39,738 nt of DNA. Source: an uncultured Prevotellaceae bacterium. GTDB taxonomy: Bacteria; Bacteroidota; Bacteroidia; Bacteroidales; Bacteroidaceae. Below the pieces are notes generated by a model. That model made no database searches and was not told the DNA's origin. It saw only the letters and a list, made by a program, of their open reading frames with translations. Shown here piece by piece: positions 23,838-31,768 of this stretch; positions within the stretch are counted from its first letter, which is position 1; each line of letters opens with the position of its first letter. The DNA lies in contig CAMOKH010000065.1 of assembly GCA_946617675.1 (NCBI GenBank), forward strand, positions 1-39,738, in the 5' to 3' direction. The position numbers and the translations under genes were made by a program.

Positions 23838-26720
23838 ATGAAGCAAATACTCACAATAGTAAACCGCAATGCGTTGCTGGCTATCCTCAGTCTCCTTGCA
23901 CTGACAGCCACGGCGCAGCAAGCCCGATTCACCATACGCGGATCAGTCACCGACGATAACGGCAAGCCCATCGAGCTGGCCACCGTCAGTCTCAACCAGT
24001 CGCTCGTCACAGGCACGTCGGCCTCGGGCAAGTTCCAGCTGAGCAACGTCCCGGCGGGCACCTATCAGTGGCGCGTGTCGTTCGTGGGCTACGAGACGGC
24101 GACGGGCTCGCTGACCGTCAAGACGGGGCGCGAGACGCTCAACGTGACGCTGCACGAACTGGGACTGCAGCTGCAGAACGTCACCGTGACGGCCAAGCAG
24201 GTGCAGATGGGCTCGAAGTCGGTGATTGACCAGGACGCCATCCGCCACATCCAGCCCAAGAGCATCGGCGACCTGCTGCAGCTCGTGCCCGGCAACCTGA
24301 TAGAGAACCCCAACCTGAACAACCTCGCGCAGGCGCACATACGCGAAATAGAAGATGTGCAGTCGGGCAACAAGATCGTCTACGACGCGGCCAACGCCCG
24401 CGGCACGGCGGTCGTCGTCGACGGCACGCCGCTCTCGAACGACGGTAACCTGCAGGTGTTCAATGCCAACCGCTATGGCAGCTCGGCCGGCGGCAACGAC
24501 CTCACCGTCGGCGAGAACACCACCGGCGGCCGAGGCATCGACCTGCGCACGGTGAGCGCCGGCAACGTGGAGTCGATGGAGGTGATACGCGGCATTCCGT
24601 CGGTAGAGTATGGCAACCTGACCAGCGGCGTGGTCATCGTCAACACGAAGTCTGGCCATACGCCCTGGGAGGTCAAGGCATCGGCCGACCCCAACTCGAA
24701 GCTGGCCTTCCTGGGCAAGGGCTTCAACCTGAAGGGTGCCGGCGCCGTGAACTTCTCGGTAGACTGGGCTCAGTCGTGGGCCGACACGCGCCTGCACTAC
24801 AAGGGCTACGACCGCGTGACGGCATCGGTGGGCTACAGCAACCAGTTCGGGCCGCTGAGCCTGAACGTGCGCGGGGCCTTCTACACCAGCATCAACAACA
24901 CCAAGCGCGACCCGCAGATGACCGAGGCCCACTCTGAATGGAAGAACAACAACACCGGCGGCCGACTGGCACTGAACGGGCGCTACATGAGCGACCACGC
25001 CTTCATTACCAGCGTCGACTACAAGTTCAGCGCCCAGCTCTCGCGCCAGCACGACTGGATGAGCAACTGGGTGTACAACCCCGACGGCGTCATCACCAAC
25101 ACCCGCCTGGAGGGCCTGCAGGAGGCGCGATTCAAGCGCTACGGCTACCAGAGCGAGTACACCATCGAGAGCCGCCCCCTGAACCTCTACGCCCAGCTCG
25201 TGGCCAACAAATACATCAGCCTGGGCGACCGCGACTACACCAGCCTGAAGCTGGGCGCCGAGTACGTCTACGACGGCAACAGCGGCGACGGCCTGAGCTA
25301 CGACATCGAGAACCCGCCGCAGGCCCAGGCTTCGCACACGCTGCGCCCGCGAGCCTATAGCGATATTCCCGGCATGTCGGCGCTGACGGCCTTCCTCAGC
25401 GACCGCACCAGCCTCAGCTTCGGCAGCATGAGTGCCCAGGTGGAGGCAGGCGTCCGACTGACCAACCTCTTCCTCAACAGCGACAAGAGCGGCGGCAACA
25501 GCGGCTACCTCGTGGCCGAGCCCCGACTGAACGCCAGCCTCAACCTGCTGAACAGCCGCAACAACAGCTTCCTCGACGACCTGTCGCTCACCGGCGGCTT
25601 CGGCCTGGCCAACAAGCTGCCCTCACTCATCTACCTCTACCCTGACGCCGCCTACTTCGACAACGTGGCCCTGGGCCGCTGGAGCGACGACGAGAGCAAC
25701 CGCCTGGCGCTGGTGCAGACCACCATCGTCAGCCAGACGCAGAACCCTGACCTGAAAACAACCCGCAGCAGCAAGTGGGAACTGGGCCTGCAGCTGCGCA
25801 AGGGGCAGGTCAGCGCCACCGTCACCTACTTCAACGAGCGCCATAAGAACGAGTACGGCTTCCTGACGCAGTCGTTCTACATCGACTACCCCTGGTACGA
25901 GCTGCCCGAGGGGGCCACCCTACCCACCTTCAGCACCGACGGCAAGCTGAGCTACACCCTCGGGGGCCAGAAGGCGACCGCCACGCCCACCATCTACACC
26001 GAGCGTACCAGCTGGGCCCTGCCCTCGAATACTTCAGATTCGCGCAAGCACGGCATCGAGTACACCCTCAGCCTGGGCGAGCTCAAGGCCCTGCGCACCA
26101 GCCTGAACATCACGGGAGCCTGGTTCTGGATCAAGCGCCAGCGGTCAAAGATCGACTACTCGAACGTCGCCTTCGACACACGCCAGCCCACGCCATTCGT
26201 CAACATGGTGGTGCTGCCCGAGGGCTTAGGCAACATCAGCGACCGCGTGAACACCAACTTCGCCTTCATCACCCACATCCCGCAGCTGAAGATGATCTTC
26301 ACCACCACCGTGCAGGTCGTGTGGCGACAGAGCAGCCGCACCATCTACGAAGACGAGAACGGCAACAGCCGCTACTACCTGAAGCACTACGACGACGCCG
26401 ACTACTGGGTGGCCGACCCGATAGGCTACTACGACATGCAGCAGACGTGGCACCCCTGGACTGCCGCCGACGCCGAGGACAAACTGCTGAACACCTACAT
26501 GGCGCGCCAGATGAGCTACGACCTGGAGACTGAGGTCATCGACCCCTGGGCCATGCTCAGCATGCGCTTCACCAAGGAACTGGGCCGCACGGCCGAGCTC
26601 TCGTTCATTGCCAACAACCTGACCAACACCCATAAGTACCGCCGCTACAAGCACAGCAACGCCCAGTACCAGGTCTACCCGCCGATGTACTTCGGCGCCG
26701 AGGTCAAGCTGAAGTTCTGA
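23838..26720 (+). CDS. TonB-dependent outer-membrane receptor with carboxypeptidase-like N-terminal domain
   Basis: The 960-residue protein imports a ligand across the outer membrane using TonB energy. A signal peptide (about 1-27) is followed by a CarboxypepD_reg-like domain (about 30-107: FTIRGSVTDDNGKPIELATV, GKFQLSNVPAGTYQWRVSFV), a plug domain (about 120-270, with VVVDGTPLSNDGNLQ and MEVIRGIPSVEYGNLTSGVV) and a 22-strand barrel ending in an aromatic residue (AEVKLKF). NPDL occurs at 636-639, a motif seen in haem receptors but also in others. There is no SusD partner, so this is not a glycan SusCD pair. It is the first gene of the long operon ending with the HmuY-like gene, which supports haem or another cofactor as ligand. 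Confidence 0.9.
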   Translation: MKQILTIVNRNALLAILSLLALTATAQQARFTIRGSVTDDNGKPIELATVSLNQSLVTGTSASGKFQLSNVPAGTYQWRVSFVGYETATGSLTVKTGRETLNVTLHELGLQLQNVTVTAKQVQMGSKSVIDQDAIRHIQPKSIGDLLQLVPGNLIENPNLNNLAQAHIREIEDVQSGNKIVYDAANARGTAVVVDGTPLSNDGNLQVFNANRYGSSAGGNDLTVGENTTGGRGIDLRTVSAGNVESMEVIRGIPSVEYGNLTSGVVIVNTKSGHTPWEVKASADPNSKLAFLGKGFNLKGAGAVNFSVDWAQSWADTRLHYKGYDRVTASVGYSNQFGPLSLNVRGAFYTSINNTKRDPQMTEAHSEWKNNNTGGRLALNGRYMSDHAFITSVDYKFSAQLSRQHDWMSNWVYNPDGVITNTRLEGLQEARFKRYGYQSEYTIESRPLNLYAQLVANKYISLGDRDYTSLKLGAEYVYDGNSGDGLSYDIENPPQAQASHTLRPRAYSDIPGMSALTAFLSDRTSLSFGSMSAQVEAGVRLTNLFLNSDKSGGNSGYLVAEPRLNASLNLLNSRNNSFLDDLSLTGGFGLANKLPSLIYLYPDAAYFDNVALGRWSDDESNRLALVQTTIVSQTQNPDLKTTRSSKWELGLQLRKGQVSATVTYFNERHKNEYGFLTQSFYIDYPWYELPEGATLPTFSTDGKLSYTLGGQKATATPTIYTERTSWALPSNTSDSRKHGIEYTLSLGELKALRTSLNITGAWFWIKRQRSKIDYSNVAFDTRQPTPFVNMVVLPEGLGNISDRVNTNFAFITHIPQLKMIFTTTVQVVWRQSSRTIYEDENGNSRYYLKHYDDADYWVADPIGYYDMQQTWHPWTAADAEDKLLNTYMARQMSYDLETEVIDPWAMLSMRFTKELGRTAELSFIANNLTNTHKYRRYKHSNAQYQVYPPMYFGAEVKLKF

Positions 26721-26768
26721 GATTATTCTATTATATTTATTAACAACAAACAAAACAGAGAAAAGAAG

Positions 26769-27983
26769 ATGAAAAAGGTTTTCAAGTTTACCATGATGCT
26801 GATGGCCGCCATGACCGTCACATCGTTCGTAGCCTGCTCTGACGACGACGACGAAGTCAAGAGCTATCCGCTCACCATCACGCTGAATCCCGGCGACATC
26901 GCTGCCAACAACATCGGCAACGTGAAGATTATCGTGAGCAATGCCACCAAGAGCGACACCATCAGCGCCAACGGTCTGACCGAGCAGAAGCTGACACTCA
27001 CCCAGGGCACCTACAACATCACCGTCAGCGGTAAGGTGAAGGACGAGGCAACAGCCTACGTACAGGGAACGGCCACCGCCGAACTCTACGCCGAGAAGAG
27101 CGTCGAGGTGAAGCTCACCAAGTACAACCAGAGCCCGCTGGTGTTCAAGACCCTCCACACCACCGGCTCGGCACTCTACTACGTGCTCGACAGCTACTTC
27201 GAGATTGCCAACAACTCTGACGAGGTGCAGTATCTCGACGGACTGATCGTGGCCAACACGCTGGCCAACCAGAAGGCCAAGAGCGCCTGGCAGGAAGCAT
27301 TCCCCGACAAGTACCGCACGGGCGACGCCAGCAACGCCATCGTTCTGGCCTTCCCCGGCTCGGGCAAGGACTACCCCCTGCAGCCCGGTGAGTTCGTGGT
27401 CGTGGCCGACCAGGCTCTGAACCACAAGCTGGCCTACGGCGACGACGAGGAGAAGAAGGAGAACTTCGTCAACAGCCCCGACCTGTCGGGTGCTAACTTC
27501 GAGAAGTACTACGGCAACGGCGACGCCGACAACGAGAAGGTGCCCAACATGGAGATTGTCGTCCGTCTGAACAAGTACAAGAAGATGTGGGCCTTCGGCG
27601 TCACCGGCGGTGCCTACATGCTCGTGAAGCTCCCCGAGGGTACTACCTGGCAGCAGTACATCGCCGACGAGGCCAACTTCGAGGTGCAGCCCAACTCTAC
27701 CTCTACCGGTCAGGTGCTGATGATTCCCAGCAAGTATGTGCTCGACGCCGTCGACATCTACGAGCACGGTCTGGCCGCCGAGGACCACTACCCCTTCTTC
27801 CTGCCGCAGGACGATGCTTCGGGTGTAGAGGCTAACGACATGTACGCCGGCAAGTGCATCCGCCGCAAGGTGAGCAAGATTGAGAACGGCCGCGTCTACT
27901 ACAAGGACACCAACAACTCGCGCGACGACTGGAAGAACAATCAGGACGTCACGCCCGGCCTACAGCCCACAAGCGTAGACTAA
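26769..27983 (+). CDS. DUF4876 domain lipoprotein
   Basis: The 404-residue protein has a lipoprotein signal with probable lipidated C23 (SFVACSDDDD), the acidic run after cysteine being typical of surface-exposed Bacteroidetes lipoproteins. Residues about 33-115 form an Ig-like or carboxypeptidase-like domain (YPLTITLNPGDI, QGTYNITVSGKVKDEATAYV). The C-terminal region (about 120-400) has the DUF4876 features FEIANNSDEVQYLDGLIVAN, LQPGEFVVVADQA and PSKYVLDAVDIYEHG, resembling a lamin-tail-like fold. It lies 48 bases after the receptor gene and is likely its surface partner, either capturing ligand or capping the receptor. Function of the family is unproven. Confidence 0.8.
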   Translation: MKKVFKFTMMLMAAMTVTSFVACSDDDDEVKSYPLTITLNPGDIAANNIGNVKIIVSNATKSDTISANGLTEQKLTLTQGTYNITVSGKVKDEATAYVQGTATAELYAEKSVEVKLTKYNQSPLVFKTLHTTGSALYYVLDSYFEIANNSDEVQYLDGLIVANTLANQKAKSAWQEAFPDKYRTGDASNAIVLAFPGSGKDYPLQPGEFVVVADQALNHKLAYGDDEEKKENFVNSPDLSGANFEKYYGNGDADNEKVPNMEIVVRLNKYKKMWAFGVTGGAYMLVKLPEGTTWQQYIADEANFEVQPNSTSTGQVLMIPSKYVLDAVDIYEHGLAAEDHYPFFLPQDDASGVEANDMYAGKCIRRKVSKIENGRVYYKDTNNSRDDWKNNQDVTPGLQPTSVD

Positions 27984-28007
27984 AACAACGATTTCACACA
28001 ACCAGGA

Positions 28008-28034
28008 GGTGTGCCGGCACGACGCCGGCACACC
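28008..28034 (+). promoter_or_regulatory. Intercistronic hairpin between the DUF4876 and DUF6850 genes
   Basis: A perfect 11-bp GC-rich stem (28008-28018 with 28024-28034) has a 5-nt loop and lies 25 bases before the next ATG. Only a weak CTTTC follows, so partial termination, mRNA protection of the upstream genes, or processing are all possible. Confidence 0.7.
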
Positions 28035-28059
28035 CTTTCAACCCCAAACCCATAAACGC

Positions 28060-29631
28060 ATGAAACGACTCATCCTGACACTCCTGCCACTCTCGCTCGG
28101 CACGGCGGCCGAGGCACAGTCCTGGAACGAAAGCTTCCAGAACCAGCCCCACAACCTGCGCTACGAGAGCCTTAGTCCCACGCGGCTGTCGTATAACCCA
28201 CAGCAGGACTTCGCCGTGGCCAAGGGCAGCTACCAGCTGCAGAAGGGCGACTTCCACGCCATCGACCAGTCGGGCGACGCCCACCTCATGGACGTCTACA
28301 TCGGCGGACTGCGCCGCGTGAAGCAGTTCAGCCTGTCAGGACACATCAGCTACAGCAACCGGAAAGACAACGACCAGAGCTGGAACAGCACCCTCTGGAA
28401 CCTGGCCGACAACCCCTACACGCTGTGCGACTCGGTGCCCGGCGACGCCACCACCGAGGCTTTCGACATGCAAGCTGCCGCCGCCTATGACTTCGCCGGC
28501 GGCCTGAAGGTCGGCCTCAGCATCGGGCTGCGCACGGGCAGCCGTGCCGACCAGAACGACCCTCGCCCGCGCACCGTCACCTCGCTGCTGCCCATCACCG
28601 TCGGCGCCGACTACCGGATAGCCGACAGCTGGCATGTCGGCCTGGCCGCCGGCGTGCGCCTGTCGAGCTCGGTCATTGAGTACACCTCGGTGCAGACCAC
28701 CCGCGTCTTCCGCTACTTCCTGATGAAGGGCATGGGCGACTACGCCAAGCGCACCTCGGCCGACGAGCCGGGCTACAAGCGCGACTATCAGGGCAACGGC
28801 TATCTCGGTGCCCTCAGTGCCACATGGCAGCCCGACGGGGGCGCCGTGGCCAACCACTTAGAGCTGTCGGCCGAGGCCAACAACGAGGAGGCCACCGACG
28901 GCGGCACGAGCTACTCGTTCCACGGCGGCGACTATGCCGAGACGGTGCTCGCCCTGAAGGACCGCCTGCAGCTGAAGTCAGGTGCGGCCCTCCACAACCT
29001 GACGCTCCGCGCCACCTACACTAACGGAAAGGGCACCTGGTACGACCAGAAGCGGCAGACCGACATCGAGCACGGCAGCATCGCCTACTACGACGTGCTC
29101 AGCCAGTACACCAACCATAAGACCCAACGCCTCGATGCCTCGCTGCGCTACCAGTTCGACCTGCTCGGCAGCGACGACCGTCGCAACCTCTTCGTCAGCG
29201 CCGAAGCAGCCTTAGGCAGCATCACCCGCAAGCAGTTGCTCGGCGAGACGACCCCCAAGCAGCAAATTCAGACCATCGCCGCCCAGATTGAGGCCGGCAA
29301 GGTGCTATATATAAATAAGGTGACGCTGCTGGCACAGCTCAGTGGCGGCTACCGCACGCCCCAGAAGCAGACCTACGCCAGCGGCTCCGTCTACAGCGGC
29401 GAAGACAACATCGACGGCGACTTCACGCGCCACGTCTTCGAGTACGAGTCGGCCCAGTGCTGGCACGTCGGCGCCCTGGCCGATGCGTCGATGCCGGTCG
29501 GCGCAAGCATTTCCGCCGGCCTCTACGCCAAGTGCCGCTACCAGCGCTACACGGGTAAGAACGAGTACTGGCAGGGCTACGACGGCACCGGCCTGACCAC
29601 CGCCGACTTCGGCATCTACATCAAGTTCTAA
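28060..29631 (+). CDS. Outer-membrane beta-barrel protein, DUF6850 family
   Basis: The 523-residue protein starts at MKRLILTLLPLSLG with a signal peptide ending near AAEAQS. It is built of amphipathic beta strands with many aromatic residues (YQLQKGDFHAIDQSGDAHLM, FSLSGHISYSNRKDN, LGALSATWQ, LRYQFDLLG) and ends in TADFGIYIKF, the terminal aromatic of barrel proteins. This fits DUF6850, which is commonly next to DUF4876 and TonB-receptor genes. An ATG at 28009 would include the hairpin and is rejected. It probably forms a second outer-membrane component of the same uptake or secretion system; the exact role is unknown. Confidence 0.75.
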   Translation: MKRLILTLLPLSLGTAAEAQSWNESFQNQPHNLRYESLSPTRLSYNPQQDFAVAKGSYQLQKGDFHAIDQSGDAHLMDVYIGGLRRVKQFSLSGHISYSNRKDNDQSWNSTLWNLADNPYTLCDSVPGDATTEAFDMQAAAAYDFAGGLKVGLSIGLRTGSRADQNDPRPRTVTSLLPITVGADYRIADSWHVGLAAGVRLSSSVIEYTSVQTTRVFRYFLMKGMGDYAKRTSADEPGYKRDYQGNGYLGALSATWQPDGGAVANHLELSAEANNEEATDGGTSYSFHGGDYAETVLALKDRLQLKSGAALHNLTLRATYTNGKGTWYDQKRQTDIEHGSIAYYDVLSQYTNHKTQRLDASLRYQFDLLGSDDRRNLFVSAEAALGSITRKQLLGETTPKQQIQTIAAQIEAGKVLYINKVTLLAQLSGGYRTPQKQTYASGSVYSGEDNIDGDFTRHVFEYESAQCWHVGALADASMPVGASISAGLYAKCRYQRYTGKNEYWQGYDGTGLTTADFGIYIKF

Positions 29632-29652
29632 TCCCCCTACTCCACCATCATC

Positions 29653-31761
29653 ATGCGCAAGACCCTGTTCATCTTATCATTGGTCATCAGCCACTTTTCT
29701 GTCAGCGTAGCCCAGAACGGCTTCGCCGTCGTCATCGACCCCGTAAGCCAGCGCGAGGCGAAAGCCGAGCTCAACGACTACATACAGGCCCTGGAGCAAG
29801 TGCAGGGCTATCACGTCTACACCGTCGTCGACCGCTGGGGCGTACCCGACAGCATCCGGCAGGAGCTGCAACGCCTGCACGGTCTGAAGCGCAACGCCAT
29901 CGTGGGCGCCGTCTTCGTGGGCGACATCCCTGTGCCGATGATCCGCGACGCGCAGTTCCTCACCTCGGCCTTCAAGATGAACCAGAAGATGCCGTGGCCC
30001 GACTCATCGGTGCCCTCCGACCGCTTCTACGACGACTTCGGGCTGGCGTTCCAGTTTCTCAAGCGCGACAGTCTGATGCCCCATCTCTTCTACTACTCGC
30101 TGACCCACGAGGGACGGCAGCAGCTCGCCCCGCAGCTCTTCACCGGCCGCATACGGCCCACCGACGCCGGCGGCACGTCGCGCTACGAGAAGCTGCGCCA
30201 GTATCTGCGCAAGGCCACCGAGGCCAAGCGCCACCCCGAGCCCGTGCAGGCTATCTTCACCTACACCGGCTCGGGCAGCCTCAACGAGTCGCGCGTGGCC
30301 CACATCGACGAGCAGCTCTCCATGCGCGAGCACTTCCCCCAGCTGGCCCGCCGCTCAGGCGCCTTCAGCTACATGGACTACGGCGACGCCCCCTTCATCA
30401 AGCGCCGCCTGATGAACGAGATGATGCGCCCCGACCTGAGCATCGGTCTGATGCACCACCACGGCGACTACGACACGCAGTACCTGACCCACTACCCCAA
30501 GCCGTCGGGCATCGACGAGACCCTGCAATACCTGCTCTACTGCTACCGCCACCGTCTGCAGCAGGCCCGCCGCTACGACCAGGACGTCGACAGCGTGCGC
30601 CGCATGCTGACCGAGCGCGACCACCTGCCCGTGGAGTGGCTTCAGGGCGAGCCCAGCGCCGAGAACATGCACCGCGACTCGCTCATGGAGGACTCGCTCA
30701 ACCTGACGCTCAAGGACTTCCGCAACTACGGCTACCGGCCCAACTGCCGCGTCTGCATCTACGACGCCTGCTATAACGGCGCCTTCCAGAACGACGACTG
30801 CATAGCCAACGAATACATCTTCCAGCCCGGACGCACCATCGCCGGACTGGGCGGCACCGTCAACGTGCTGCAGGACAAGTGGCCCGACCGCTACCTCGGC
30901 CTGCTCAGCCACGGCGTGAACATCGGCCAGATTAACCAGCTGCAGCCCGAACTTGAGATGCACGTCATCGGCGACCCGACGTTCATGTTCGCCGACGAGG
31001 GCGGCAATGGCCAGACCGCCGACGAGCAGTGCCTCAAGATGGTGCGCCAGGGCAGCCGCCTGACCGACCGCCAACTGATGGAGACGCTCCGCGAGTCGCC
31101 CCTCGCGCTGGTGCGCCTTCAGGCCTTCCTGCTGCTCGAGAAGCGCAACAGTCCCCTGCTGACAGAGGCCATCCAGGTGGCCACCACCGACAACTTCGAG
31201 CTGCTGCAGCGCTTCGCCGTCAACGACATCCAGAAGTCGGGCGACCCGAAGCTCGCCCCGACGCTGGCCCGCCTCATCGCCCAGAACAACACCTCAGCGC
31301 GCGTCAAGTTCAACGCCCAGGAGGTGGTGCAGTTCCTGCCCGAGCAGGCCATCACTGAGGCCGTGGCCGCCGCCCTCGACAGCATGCGCCCCTACGTCAC
31401 GTGGCCCGACGAGTACGTCGAGAGCCGCAACCGGCAGGTGGCCCACTACGCCGGCCGCTGGGCCGACGACATAGCGAAGCTCTGCGCCGGCCAGATGACC
31501 GACCGCCAGGCCCTTCGCCAGGCCGACATGATGAAGATTTACCTCGCCCCGTGGCTGGCCGCCGACGTAGCCCGCTACACGGTCTCCATAGCCGACAAGC
31601 CCGAGTTGCAGCAGCAGCTGCTCAGCTCGCTGGGCTGGCACCGCCTGGGCTTCGACCACCAGGCCGTCATCGCCATCGTCGAGTCGATGACCCACGACAG
31701 CCGTCTGACCGAGGCCGTGCGCCACGAGGCTGTCAAGACACTGAAACGACTAAAGGATTAA
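29653..31761 (+). CDS. Gingipain-like cysteine peptidase candidate (family C25, caspase-like fold), copy 1
   Basis: The 702-residue protein has a signal peptide (about 1-20). The N-terminal part matches the C25 architecture: FVGDIPVPMI (89-97), PSDRFYDDFG (121-130), FTGRIRPTDAGGTSRY (163-178). The candidate catalytic dyad is H270 in HHHGDYDTQY and C373 in IYDACYNGAF, followed by HVIGDPTFMF (437-446), which corresponds to the GDP segment near the end of C25 domains. Residues about 455-700 form helical HEAT-like repeats (LLQRFAVNDIQKSGDPKLAP). No type IX sorting domain is visible at the C-terminus. A paralogue lies 7 bases downstream. Proteolysis of host or dietary proteins at the cell surface or periplasm is likely; the family call comes from motifs only. 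Confidence 0.72.
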   Translation: MRKTLFILSLVISHFSVSVAQNGFAVVIDPVSQREAKAELNDYIQALEQVQGYHVYTVVDRWGVPDSIRQELQRLHGLKRNAIVGAVFVGDIPVPMIRDAQFLTSAFKMNQKMPWPDSSVPSDRFYDDFGLAFQFLKRDSLMPHLFYYSLTHEGRQQLAPQLFTGRIRPTDAGGTSRYEKLRQYLRKATEAKRHPEPVQAIFTYTGSGSLNESRVAHIDEQLSMREHFPQLARRSGAFSYMDYGDAPFIKRRLMNEMMRPDLSIGLMHHHGDYDTQYLTHYPKPSGIDETLQYLLYCYRHRLQQARRYDQDVDSVRRMLTERDHLPVEWLQGEPSAENMHRDSLMEDSLNLTLKDFRNYGYRPNCRVCIYDACYNGAFQNDDCIANEYIFQPGRTIAGLGGTVNVLQDKWPDRYLGLLSHGVNIGQINQLQPELEMHVIGDPTFMFADEGGNGQTADEQCLKMVRQGSRLTDRQLMETLRESPLALVRLQAFLLLEKRNSPLLTEAIQVATTDNFELLQRFAVNDIQKSGDPKLAPTLARLIAQNNTSARVKFNAQEVVQFLPEQAITEAVAAALDSMRPYVTWPDEYVESRNRQVAHYAGRWADDIAKLCAGQMTDRQALRQADMMKIYLAPWLAADVARYTVSIADKPELQQQLLSSLGWHRLGFDHQAVIAIVESMTHDSRLTEAVRHEAVKTLKRLKD

Positions 31762-31768
31762 GCATACA

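Noticed and set aside
23943..25337. Minus-strand open frame (464 codons) inside the receptor gene
   Set aside because: It is an antisense shadow caused by strong GC bias at third codon positions.
25743..25754. NPDL in the TonB receptor as proof of haem transport
   Set aside because: Similar N-P-x-L text is common in TonB receptors in general, so it is only weak support.
26226..27788. Long minus-strand open frame (520 codons) opposite the receptor and DUF4876 genes
   Set aside because: It crosses two plus-strand genes and their gap and shows only antisense composition; no signal, domain or promoter.
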